The translations under genes were made by a program, and so were the position numbers. The notes under the pieces are model-generated. The model was not told the DNA's origin, searched no databases, and saw only the letters and a list, made by a program, of their open reading frames with translations. This document shows, piece by piece, positions 25,976 to 33,481 of a stretch of 64,000 nt of DNA (its first letter is position 1; each line of letters starts with the position of its first letter). The stretch is from Rhizobium sp. P38BS-XIX (lineage in GTDB: Bacteria > Pseudomonadota > Alphaproteobacteria > Rhizobiales > Rhizobiaceae): positions 62,001 through 126,000 of the forward strand of contig NZ_JABAIJ010000013.1 in the NCBI RefSeq assembly GCF_012641435.1, read 5' to 3'.

Positions 25976-26060
25976 GCCCAAAGACATTCCAGTGCTCGCA
26001 TTCGGAAAACCAAACGGCGCGTCGAGGCGACGGCCGGACTTTCAACGGAGGAGACTTATA

Positions 26061-27050
26061 ATGAAGAAATTATTGATTGCTCTTGCTGCCGCGACGGCGA
26101 TTCTGGCTTCGCCAGCTCTTGCTCAGGACAAAAAACTGAAAATCGGCGCCGCACCCTACGGCCTCAACGCCGAATTCATGCAGATCTGGTCGGCAGCACT
26201 GAAAGAACATCCCGCCGTCAAGAACGGCGACGTCGATCTGACCATCTTCGACGGCCGCTATGACGCGCTTGTTCAGCAGGAACAGGTCAACACGATGATT
26301 ACGCAGAAGTTTGACGCGATCATCTTCGTGCCGATCGATATCGAGGCTGCAGCGACAGCCGTTCAGGCCGCTCATGACGCCGGCATCCCGGTCGTCGGCT
26401 CCAACACCCGCGTCAACTCTGATCTCTTGACCTCCTATGTCGGCTCCGACGATACGATCTCCGGCTACATGGAAGCCAAGACCGTTCTCGATAAGATCGG
26501 CTGCAAGGGCAACGTCGTCATCCTCGAAGGCCCGATCGGCCAGTCGGCGCAGATTTCGCGCCTGGAAGGCAACAAGAAGGCGCTTGCCGAGTGCCCGAAT
26601 GTGAAGGTTCTGGAAGACCAGACCGCAAACTGGTCGCGTGCTGAAGCCCAGACGTTGATGGAAAACTGGCTGACCTCGCACCCCGGCCAGATCAATGGTG
26701 TTATCGGCCAGAACGACGAGATGGCTCTCGGCGCCATCGAGGCGATCAAGGCTGCCAAGCTCAACGTCAAGGACTTCGCCATTGCCGGCATCGACGGCAT
26801 CACCGATGCGCTCCATGCCGTCAAGGAAGGTACGATGACCTCCATCCTGCAGGACGCCAGCGCACAGGCACAAGGTGCCCTCGATCTCGCGATCTTTGCC
26901 GCCAAGAAAGGCAACTACAAGCCGGAATCCAAGATCTGGGAACAGTATCCGGCCATGCCGTTTAACGATGGCAAGGATAAGAACTACAATGTTCCGTGGA
27001 CCCCGGTAACGGCTGAGAACGTCGACAAGCTGCTTGAAACCCGCAAGTAA
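26061..27050 (+). CDS. Periplasmic sugar-binding protein
   Basis: A 329-residue type-I binding protein (Peripla_BP_4, ribose/AI-2 type). The ATG at 26061 has GGAGGAG upstream and opens a classic signal peptide MKKLLIALAAATAILASPA, cut after ALA near residue 21. Mature features are IFDGRYDALVQQEQ, FDAIIFVPIDIEAA, and an aromatic/acidic ligand region with GQNDEMALGAIEAIK and AIAGIDGITDAL. Ligand unknown. It is followed by a perfect 10-bp hairpin that probably protects its mRNA. Confidence 0.92.
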   Translation: MKKLLIALAAATAILASPALAQDKKLKIGAAPYGLNAEFMQIWSAALKEHPAVKNGDVDLTIFDGRYDALVQQEQVNTMITQKFDAIIFVPIDIEAAATAVQAAHDAGIPVVGSNTRVNSDLLTSYVGSDDTISGYMEAKTVLDKIGCKGNVVILEGPIGQSAQISRLEGNKKALAECPNVKVLEDQTANWSRAEAQTLMENWLTSHPGQINGVIGQNDEMALGAIEAIKAAKLNVKDFAIAGIDGITDALHAVKEGTMTSILQDASAQAQGALDLAIFAAKKGNYKPESKIWEQYPAMPFNDGKDKNYNVPWTPVTAENVDKLLETRK

Positions 27051-27060
27051 GACCAATGCG

Positions 27061-27081
27061 GCGGGGCGAATTTCGCCCCGC
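27061..27081 (+). terminator. 10-bp perfect hairpin after the sugar-binding protein
   Basis: GCGGGGCGAA and TTCGCCCCGC are perfect arms around a single T, so the physical loop is AATTT-like. No U-tract follows (CTTCACCCCC). It is placed between the binding protein and the catabolic genes, so it most likely stabilises upstream mRNA or partly terminates. Confidence 0.72.
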
Positions 27082-27110
27082 TTCACCCCCCTGGACAGAG
27101 GCTGAAGAAG

Positions 27111-27884
27111 ATGACCGAGACATCCCCAGACATTGATTTGAACTTCCCGCTTTCAGGCAAGACAGCGCTTGTTACGGGCGGCGGCTCCGGCATCGGTGCC
27201 GCAGTGGCGACGGCATTCGCCTCCAAGGGCGCAAAAGTCGCCGTTCTCGATATCAATGTCGACATGGCAAAGGCCAAGGCATCCGAAATCGGTGGCGGTG
27301 CTGCAGCATTCGTCTGCGATGTCTCCGATCCCGCCTCGGTCAATAAGGCCGTCAGCGACGTTGTCGCGCAGTTCGGTGGCATCGATATCGCCGTCAACAG
27401 CGCTGGTGTCGTCTTCCTTGCCCCTGCCGAAGATCTGCCGCTCGACTACTGGGACAAGACGATCAACATCAATCTCAAGGGCACGTTCCTCGTCACGCAG
27501 GCCGTGGGTCGCGCCATGATCGCCGCCGGCAAGGGTGGCAAGATCGTCAACCTCGCTTCACAGGCTGGCACGGTCGCCATCGAAGAGCATGTTGCTTATT
27601 GCGCCTCCAAGTTCGGTGTCATCGGCATGTCCAAGACCTTTGCCGCCGAATGGGGCAAGCATGGCATCAACGTCAACACCATCTCGCCGACCATCGTGCT
27701 GACCGAACTCGGCAAGAAGGCCTGGGCCGGTGAAAAAGGCGAGGCCGCCAAGAAGCGCATCCCGACCGGCCGTTTCGCTTTTCCGGAGGAGATCGCAGCC
27801 GCGGCTGTTTTCCTCTCTTCGTCCGGCGCGGAGATGATCAACGGCGCCGATCTGCTGATCGACGGCGGCTACACCATTCTTTGA
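27111..27884 (+). CDS. Short-chain dehydrogenase/reductase (polyol/ketose type)
   Basis: A 257-residue classical SDR. Cofactor loop TGGGSGIG is at 22-29, and Asp48 after the second strand (VLDIN) suggests NAD(H) preference. NSAG is at 96-99. The catalytic residues are Ser150, Tyr163 and Lys167 (AYCASK), and the C-terminal sheet is ADLLIDGGYTIL. It lies between a sugar importer and ketose-kinase genes, so the natural role is oxidation of an imported polyol to a ketose, for example a tetritol to erythrulose. That is inference from order and not from a substrate signature. Confidence 0.88.
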   Translation: MTETSPDIDLNFPLSGKTALVTGGGSGIGAAVATAFASKGAKVAVLDINVDMAKAKASEIGGGAAAFVCDVSDPASVNKAVSDVVAQFGGIDIAVNSAGVVFLAPAEDLPLDYWDKTININLKGTFLVTQAVGRAMIAAGKGGKIVNLASQAGTVAIEEHVAYCASKFGVIGMSKTFAAEWGKHGINVNTISPTIVLTELGKKAWAGEKGEAAKKRIPTGRFAFPEEIAAAAVFLSSSGAEMINGADLLIDGGYTIL

Positions 27885-27917
27885 GCGCAAACGCTCGACA
27901 ATTCGACAGGAGAGACC

Positions 27918-28910
27918 ATGCAGCGGTTCATCAACAATCCCGATGAAGTCGTTGAAGATACTGTAAAAGGCTTCATCAAGGCACACTCGGATATCGTTCG
28001 TGTCGCCGAAAATCCGCGCGTCGTCATCGCCAAGGATGCTCCGCATGCCGGCAAGGTCGGCGTAATCACCGGCGGCGGTTCGGGCCATGAGCCGGCTTTC
28101 ATCGGCTATACCGGCAAGAACATGCTGGATGCGGTCGCAGTCGGCGAACTTTTTTCGTCTCCGACGGCCAAGAGCTTCCACGATGCCATTCGTGAAGCCA
28201 ATGGCGGCCGCGGCGTCATCTGCCTTTACGGCAACTATGCCGGCGACAACATGAACGTGAAGATGGCAACCAAGCTGGCCGCTAAGGACGGCATCGAAGT
28301 CGCGACCGTGGTCGCCAACGACGATGTCTGCTCCGCACCGCCCGAGGAACGCGAGAAGCGCCGCGGCGTCGCCGGCGAAATCTTCATGTGGAAGGTTGGA
28401 GGCGCCAAGGCCTCCAAGGGCGCAAGCCTCGAGGAAGTCCGTGTTGCCGCGCAGAAGGCGATCGACAATTGCCGTTCGGTCGGCATCGGTCTTGGCCCCT
28501 GCACCCTGCCCGCCGTCGGGCATCCGAACTTCCAGATCGAACCCGGCACGATGGAAGTCGGTATCGGCCATCATGGCGAACCCGGCGTTCGTGTTGAGCC
28601 GCTAAAGACGGCTGCAGAGATTGCCGAGGACATGTGCCAGATCGTGCTCGACGACCATAATCTGGCAGCGGGAACGGAAGTGGCCGTCCTCGTATCGGGT
28701 CTCGGCGCGACGCCGGTCAACGAGCTGTACATCCTCAACGACACGATCGAGACGAAGATCTCCGAACGGGGACTGAAGATCTACAAGACCTATATCGGCA
28801 ACTACTTCACGTCGCTCGAAATGGTCGGCGCGACGCTCACCGTGCTGGCGCTCGACGAGGAGCTGAAAGAGCTTTTGGACGTCGAGGTCGAGTGCACGAC
28901 GCTGCTCTGA
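27918..28910 (+). CDS. dhaK: Dihydroxyacetone-kinase-type subunit DhaK
   Basis: A 330-residue stand-alone DhaK. The residues that bind the ketose are all present: His57 (GGGSGHEP), Asp110 (GNYAGDNMN) and the covalent-hemiaminal His219 (GIGHHGEPG). These are each one residue from E. coli DhaK His56, Asp109 and His218. In DhaK the substrate carbonyl is bound covalently to this His, and DhaL supplies the phosphate. Natural substrates include dihydroxyacetone and, in related kinases, erythrulose. The next gene is dhaL, 13 bp away. Confidence 0.93.
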   Translation: MQRFINNPDEVVEDTVKGFIKAHSDIVRVAENPRVVIAKDAPHAGKVGVITGGGSGHEPAFIGYTGKNMLDAVAVGELFSSPTAKSFHDAIREANGGRGVICLYGNYAGDNMNVKMATKLAAKDGIEVATVVANDDVCSAPPEEREKRRGVAGEIFMWKVGGAKASKGASLEEVRVAAQKAIDNCRSVGIGLGPCTLPAVGHPNFQIEPGTMEVGIGHHGEPGVRVEPLKTAAEIAEDMCQIVLDDHNLAAGTEVAVLVSGLGATPVNELYILNDTIETKISERGLKIYKTYIGNYFTSLEMVGATLTVLALDEELKELLDVEVECTTLL

Positions 28911-28923
28911 GGGGGACGCACGC

Positions 28924-29565
28924 ATGCAGACATTCAACAACGCAACATCAGGTGACATCGTGTTGGCGATGGCCGATCGCATCGTCGAGAACCGTGCCTA
29001 TCTCAGCGAGATCGACGGCAAGATCGGCGACGGCGATCACGGCGTCAACATGGCCAAGGGCTTCGGCATGGCTGCCGAACGTCTGAAGGGCAAGGACCAG
29101 TCGTTGTCAGCTTCGCTCGACACGCTGGGCACAGTGCTGATGACCGAAATCGGCGGCTCCATGGGTCCGCTCTACGGCGTCATGTTCACCGAGATCGCCG
29201 AGAAACTGGAAGGCATGGAAGCCATCGATAGCTCAGCCTACAGCAAGGCATTGCATGCCGGGCTCGAAGGCATTCAGTCGATCGGATCGGCCAAGGTCGG
29301 CGACAAGACGCTGCTCGACACGCTGGTTCCAGCAATCGAAGCGTTCGACGCCGCCAACGCAGCCGGCAAATCGTTCGCCGAAGCGCTCGACGCATTGGTC
29401 GCAGCAGGCGAGGCCGGTCGTGACTCCACGCTCAATCTCGTTGCCAAGATCGGTCGCGCCAGCCGGCTGGGCGAGCGTTCGCTTGGCGTGTTGGATGCGG
29501 GCGCGACCTCTTGCGCGATCATTCTGAAGGAGCTTTCCGAGGGCGCGCGCGCGCGCCTTCAATAA
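28924..29565 (+). CDS. dhaL: Dihydroxyacetone-kinase-type subunit DhaL
   Basis: A 213-residue nucleotide-binding helical-barrel subunit. Asp31, Asp36 and Asp38 (IDGKIGDGDHG) match the Mg-ADP-holding aspartates of E. coli DhaL. The motifs GGSMGPLYG, GDKTLLDTLVPA and ASRLGERSLGVLDAG complete the family pattern. In PTS-type systems DhaL carries ADP that is rephosphorylated by DhaM. No DhaM is in the window and rhizobia generally lack sugar PTS, so ATP is the likely donor here. It pairs with the preceding DhaK. Confidence 0.93.
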   Translation: MQTFNNATSGDIVLAMADRIVENRAYLSEIDGKIGDGDHGVNMAKGFGMAAERLKGKDQSLSASLDTLGTVLMTEIGGSMGPLYGVMFTEIAEKLEGMEAIDSSAYSKALHAGLEGIQSIGSAKVGDKTLLDTLVPAIEAFDAANAAGKSFAEALDALVAAGEAGRDSTLNLVAKIGRASRLGERSLGVLDAGATSCAIILKELSEGARARLQ

Positions 29566-29698
29566 CAAGGCTCTCCCAAGGCTGCGCGATCTCGTGCTCC
29601 ACCACGGGGTCGCGCGCCGCTCCCTTCGAAGAAGAAGCATTTGCAAACCTGCTCCAATGCTTCCATCTTCTGGCGGAAAATGGGAACAGTGAATCGTC

Positions 29699-31795
29699 AT
29701 GACAGGCAAGGTATCTTCGGTCGGCAAACATAGCGTAAGCAAAGCGGGCGTTCCTGATGCGTCCGACAGCATGCCGCTGCGCTATGGCGACGACCCATAC
29801 GTCTGGGCCTGTTGGCTTTACTACGAAGATGGCAAGACCCAAGGCGATATCGCCGAAATCATGGGCATTTCTCGGGCAACCGTGAACAGCTATCTCGCCG
29901 ACGCCCGCAGCCGCGGCATCGTCAATATCTCGCTCGAACCGTCCCGCCTGAGTTCGCTCTCCATCGCCCAGGAGCTCAAGCGCCATTTCGGCCTGCATGA
30001 CTGTCTCGTCGTGCCCAGCGATGACGGCTCCCGGCCGCTGATCGATCGTCTTGGAACCGCCGGTGCGCAGGCGATTGCCAGGCTGCTTAAATCCGGCGAC
30101 ACGCTGGCTGTCGCATGGGGCCGAACCGTTCTCGCCGTCGCTGAACAAGCCAATGTGCCGAACCTGCAGGACGTCACCATCGTCCAGGCAACCGGCGGCA
30201 CGCGCGCCCGCTTTGCCTATACGCCGGAACTCTGTGCCGCAGCCTTTGCAAACGCGACGGACGGCAAGCTCATCAACATCACGGCACCAGCCATCGTCTC
30301 GACCCCGGAAGTCCGTGACATCCTGCTGCGCGAGCCGCTGGTCGAAGACCAGTTCGCCACGCTCTCCAAGGCAAACAAGGCGATCTTCGGCGTCGCATCG
30401 CTAAGACCGAATTCCACGATTCACAGCAGCGGCCTCTTCGAGTCCGTTTCGCTGCAGGATTATCTCGCGAAGAACGCCGTCGGCGTCCTCGCCGGTCGCT
30501 TTATTGATGCCAAGGGCCAACCGGTCGCAGGACCGCTTGACGATCGCACCATCGGCATATCCCTGGACATGCTGAAATCCATCGGCCTGCGGATCGCCGT
30601 TGCCGGCGGTTTCGATAAGGTCCCGGGCATTCTCGCCGCCTTGCGCGGTGGCTACATCAACGTACTGATCACCGATGCAGCCACAGGCCGCGGAATTTTG
30701 AATGCTGACGGTGTCACCGAGTTCGATCAGAAAGCTCAGCAGCGTCCAAGAGTGGACAACAGCGTTGCCCTGCCCAGCAGCTATCGAACGCACATCAAGA
30801 AATTCCTCAACAATCCAGACGATGTCGTCGACGAGATGCTCGAGGGCATCGTGAAGGCGCATGCCTCGCATATCCTGCCGATCAAGGGATCAAACCGAGC
30901 GCTGGTGGCGCGCAATGGTCCGAGGAAGGGCAAGGTCGGGCTGGTGATCGGCGGCGGCACAGGTCACGAACCCTGCTTCCTCGGCTATGTCGGCAAGGGC
31001 CTTGCGGACGCAGTTGCGATCGGCAACATTTTCTCCTCACCGCCTCCAACACCCATCCTCGAATGTGCCAAGGCGTCTTCCGGCGGCGAAGGCGTACTCT
31101 TCGTCTATGGGAATTATGCCGGCGACGTCATGAACTTCGAAATGGCCGCGGAAATGGCGCAGGAGCAGCAGATTGATGTCCGCACCGTCCTGACGACGGA
31201 CGATATCTCGTCCTCGCCGATCGAGGATCGGGAGGGACGGCGCGGCGTTGCCGGCAACTTCTTCATCTTCAAGATTGCCGGCGCTGCCTGCGACAGAGGC
31301 CTGTCGCTCGACGCCTGCGAGGCAATCACACGCAAGGCCAATGACCGGACTTTCACCATGGGCGTAGCACTGGAGCCCTGCTCACTGCCGCAGACCCGGC
31401 GCCATAACTTCGAGATCGGACCTGACGATATCGAATTCGGCATGGGCATTCACGGTGAACGCGGTGTTACGCGTGAAAAGATGATGAGCGCGGACGAGAT
31501 CACCGATCGCGTGATGGACCGGATTTTTTCTGAGATGAAGCCCGTCGCGGGCGACCGAGTGGCCGTGCTCATCAATTCCTTCGGCGCGACGCCGCTGATG
31601 GAGCTCTATATCCTGTTCCGTCGCGTCGAGCAGCGGCTAAGCGCCAAGGACATCAAGATCGAGGCGAATTGGGTGGGACATTATTGTACATCGCTCGATA
31701 TGGCCGGCGCTTCCATATCCATTCTGCATCTCGATCAGGAATTGACTGATATGCTCTACCATCCGTGCGACACCTTCGCGCTGAGGGTCGGATGA
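29699..31795 (+). CDS. SorC-type sugar-sensing regulator fused to a complete DhaK domain
   Basis: A 698-residue fusion. Residues about 40-78 form a helix-turn-helix (DGKTQGDIAEIMGISRATVN). Residues about 80-345 form the SorC/DeoR-type sugar-phosphate-sensing domain (GRTVLAVAEQ, VQATGG, AGGFDKVPGILAALRGGYIN). A short linker follows, then a full DhaK domain (about 361-698). Its catalytic set is intact: His423 (GGGTGHEP), Asp476 (NYAGDVMN) and His585 (GIHGERG). The frame is continuous and the linker looks ordinary, so this is not a sequencing join. The DhaK half is a diverged paralogue of the upstream DhaK. Inference: a regulator that is itself a ketose-kinase subunit, coupling flux to transcription. 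Such fusions appear to be annotated in other rhizobia, but I know of no functional study. Confidence 0.9.
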   Translation: MTGKVSSVGKHSVSKAGVPDASDSMPLRYGDDPYVWACWLYYEDGKTQGDIAEIMGISRATVNSYLADARSRGIVNISLEPSRLSSLSIAQELKRHFGLHDCLVVPSDDGSRPLIDRLGTAGAQAIARLLKSGDTLAVAWGRTVLAVAEQANVPNLQDVTIVQATGGTRARFAYTPELCAAAFANATDGKLINITAPAIVSTPEVRDILLREPLVEDQFATLSKANKAIFGVASLRPNSTIHSSGLFESVSLQDYLAKNAVGVLAGRFIDAKGQPVAGPLDDRTIGISLDMLKSIGLRIAVAGGFDKVPGILAALRGGYINVLITDAATGRGILNADGVTEFDQKAQQRPRVDNSVALPSSYRTHIKKFLNNPDDVVDEMLEGIVKAHASHILPIKGSNRALVARNGPRKGKVGLVIGGGTGHEPCFLGYVGKGLADAVAIGNIFSSPPPTPILECAKASSGGEGVLFVYGNYAGDVMNFEMAAEMAQEQQIDVRTVLTTDDISSSPIEDREGRRGVAGNFFIFKIAGAACDRGLSLDACEAITRKANDRTFTMGVALEPCSLPQTRRHNFEIGPDDIEFGMGIHGERGVTREKMMSADEITDRVMDRIFSEMKPVAGDRVAVLINSFGATPLMELYILFRRVEQRLSAKDIKIEANWVGHYCTSLDMAGASISILHLDQELTDMLYHPCDTFALRVG

Positions 31796-31850
31796 ACCTA
31801 TAAGAATGTACCCGGCAGCAATAAAAATGACCGGGGGCGGGAGGAAGACG

Positions 31851-32507
31851 ATGTCGGAAAAAGCCGCGCGATGCCTGGGCACCATGTTCCAGCGCATATC
31901 AATCGCGATCAATGCCGAAAAGGACCGGCTCTCGGAGCTGGATGGCGCAATCGGCGACGCCGATCACGGCATCACCATGTCCCTCGGCTTCATGGCGGTG
32001 AATGCTGAACTGGCAAAACTCGATCCCGCGCAAGTTTTGCCATCCGAGATCTTCTCCGTCGCAGCCTCCGCCTTTCTCGACGCCGTCGGCGCGTCCACCG
32101 GCCCTCTTTACGCGACAGCCTTTCGCCGCGCCTCACAAGCACTGAAGAGCGACGAATCCCTCTCTCCAAATTGCCAGGCCATGATCATCGACGAAATGCG
32201 AGCCGGCATTCAGCAGCGCGGTAAGGGCCAGCGTGGCGACAAGACGATGCTCGACGCCTGGATTCCCGCCGCCGAAGCCGCCCTCAAGGCAACAGACGAT
32301 GCACGTGGGGCTGCCGTCATGTGGAATGCCATTCTCGAGGCCGCCGAAACCGGCGCAAATTCCACAAGCTCCATGGTAGCAGCCCGTGGCCGCGCGGCAC
32401 GTCTCGGAGAGCGCTCGTTGGGTCACGTCGATCCGGGCGCGGCGTCAGCAGTGATTATTCTGCGAGCGATGCGGGATACGTTCGTTGAGGGAAAACTGTT
32501 GGATTAG
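31851..32507 (+). CDS. Second DhaL subunit, partner of the fused DhaK
   Basis: A 218-residue DhaL. The ATG at 31851 has GGAGG 6 nt upstream; an upstream ATG at 31806 lacks an SD. Asp31, Asp36 and Asp38 (LDGAIGDADHG) are in the same places as in the first DhaL. ASTGPLYATAF, GDKTMLDAWIPA and AARLGERSLGHVDPGA follow. It starts 55 bp after the fusion gene and closes the operon, so the fused DhaK has its own potential phosphoryl-transfer partner. Sequence is clearly diverged from the first DhaL, so the two pairs are not a recent tandem copy. Confidence 0.9.
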   Translation: MSEKAARCLGTMFQRISIAINAEKDRLSELDGAIGDADHGITMSLGFMAVNAELAKLDPAQVLPSEIFSVAASAFLDAVGASTGPLYATAFRRASQALKSDESLSPNCQAMIIDEMRAGIQQRGKGQRGDKTMLDAWIPAAEAALKATDDARGAAVMWNAILEAAETGANSTSSMVAARGRAARLGERSLGHVDPGAASAVIILRAMRDTFVEGKLLD

Positions 32508-32541
32508 AGTGATCCGTCAAGATCAATAGCGTCGACGAAAA

Positions 32542-32970
32542 TCACGACTGAGGTGAGAAATCAGGTTTAAGGGCTATGGCGGCTTCCCCCGCAGCCCGCT
32601 TGGTGACCGGCCAATAGGGCGGTATCTCCTTCTCGATCGTCAAAAGTGCTCTGCCTGTGCTCTTCTGATATTGCAAAAGCACACTGCATACATTGTCTGG
32701 CGAACCGCCGAAGCTCTCCTCGACATACGCAAGCACCATCGGATAAAGACGCGCGGTGGGGAATGCGAGCGCCCACCAGTTGCGCTCTTCATCATAGGCA
32801 TAGCCCGTGTTTCCGAAGTTACGCCCATGATTGGTCAGCAAAAATCGTAAAGACAGCGAAGACCAGCGGGGATCGGAAAGCCGATCATCCGCGAGCACCT
32901 CCCTCAATATAATCGTGGTATGATGCTTTCGTCTGGCCCGAGACAACGATTCAGGCTGGTCCTCATTCAT
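32542..32970 (-). CDS. Candidate immunity protein, paralogue of the effector's immunity protein
   Basis: A 142-residue soluble protein, last gene of the Hcp-VgrG arm. It aligns by eye with the next gene upstream: GYAYDEERNWWALAF against GYAYDAQGEAHAAAF, then VLLQYQKSTGRAL against MLFQFNRESRKVN, and a shared ending LKPDF/LKPNL. No signal peptide, consistent with neutralising a toxin in the cytoplasm. The 115-bp gap from its paralogue and the divergence suggest an orphan or decoy immunity gene, perhaps against a related toxin of competitors. Function is inferred from position only. Confidence 0.65.
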   Translation of the reverse strand: MNEDQPESLSRARRKHHTTIILREVLADDRLSDPRWSSLSLRFLLTNHGRNFGNTGYAYDEERNWWALAFPTARLYPMVLAYVEESFGGSPDNVCSVLLQYQKSTGRALLTIEKEIPPYWPVTKRAAGEAAIALKPDFSPQS

Positions 32971-33085
32971 GTCCTTTTCCGATCCTCCGGAACGTTTCCG
33001 CTTTCCTTCAAGGCGCCGGAATGTCCTGTGCTTTATTTTCCGGACAACTGGCGACGGAAACCAGGGCGCATCTTAAGGCTTAGCC

Positions 33086-33481
33086 CTAGCCCAGATTTGG
33101 TTTCAGCTGGTGCGTAATGGTATCGACATTCTTTGGCGTGACCTGCCAACGATTGGCGTCCGCATACTCGAAATCGGCATTCACTTTTCTGCTTTCGCGA
33201 TTGAATTGAAAGAGCATTTTGATCATGCCCTTATCGCCTTCCTGCTTAAGCCATTCACGGTATGCCTTCACTGCGGTTTCGACGTCGTCGTAAAGGAAGG
33301 CCGCCGCATGCGCCTCACCCTGCGCATCATAAGCGTAACCGTAGCTGCTATTCACGTCGCCATCATCGTCAAAAGCAAAGATCGCGGAAACTTCCACCCA
33401 ATCGACGCCATCGAGCTCGCCGCAGGTGACGATGTTTCGGGCGATATCGCCCATGAGTGCCATATTTTCGGTCATCTTCAA
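33086..33481 (-). CDS. Candidate cognate immunity protein of the T6SS nuclease effector
   Basis: A 131-residue acidic, soluble protein with residues such as AIFAFDDDGDVNSSYGYAYD. The ATG overlaps the TGA of the effector gene (ATGA), the tight coupling expected for a toxin-antidote pair. The acidic character suits binding to a basic nuclease domain. It shares a fold pattern with the downstream 142-residue paralogue. I do not recognise a named immunity family. Confidence 0.75.
   Translation of the reverse strand: MKMTENMALMGDIARNIVTCGELDGVDWVEVSAIFAFDDDGDVNSSYGYAYDAQGEAHAAAFLYDDVETAVKAYREWLKQEGDKGMIKMLFQFNRESRKVNADFEYADANRWQVTPKNVDTITHQLKPNLG

Noticed and set aside
29699..31795. Possibility that the SorC-DhaK fusion is an assembly or frameshift artefact
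   Set aside because: The frame is continuous for 698 codons with a normal linker, both halves are complete, and its own DhaL partner follows. A mis-join would not give this arrangement.
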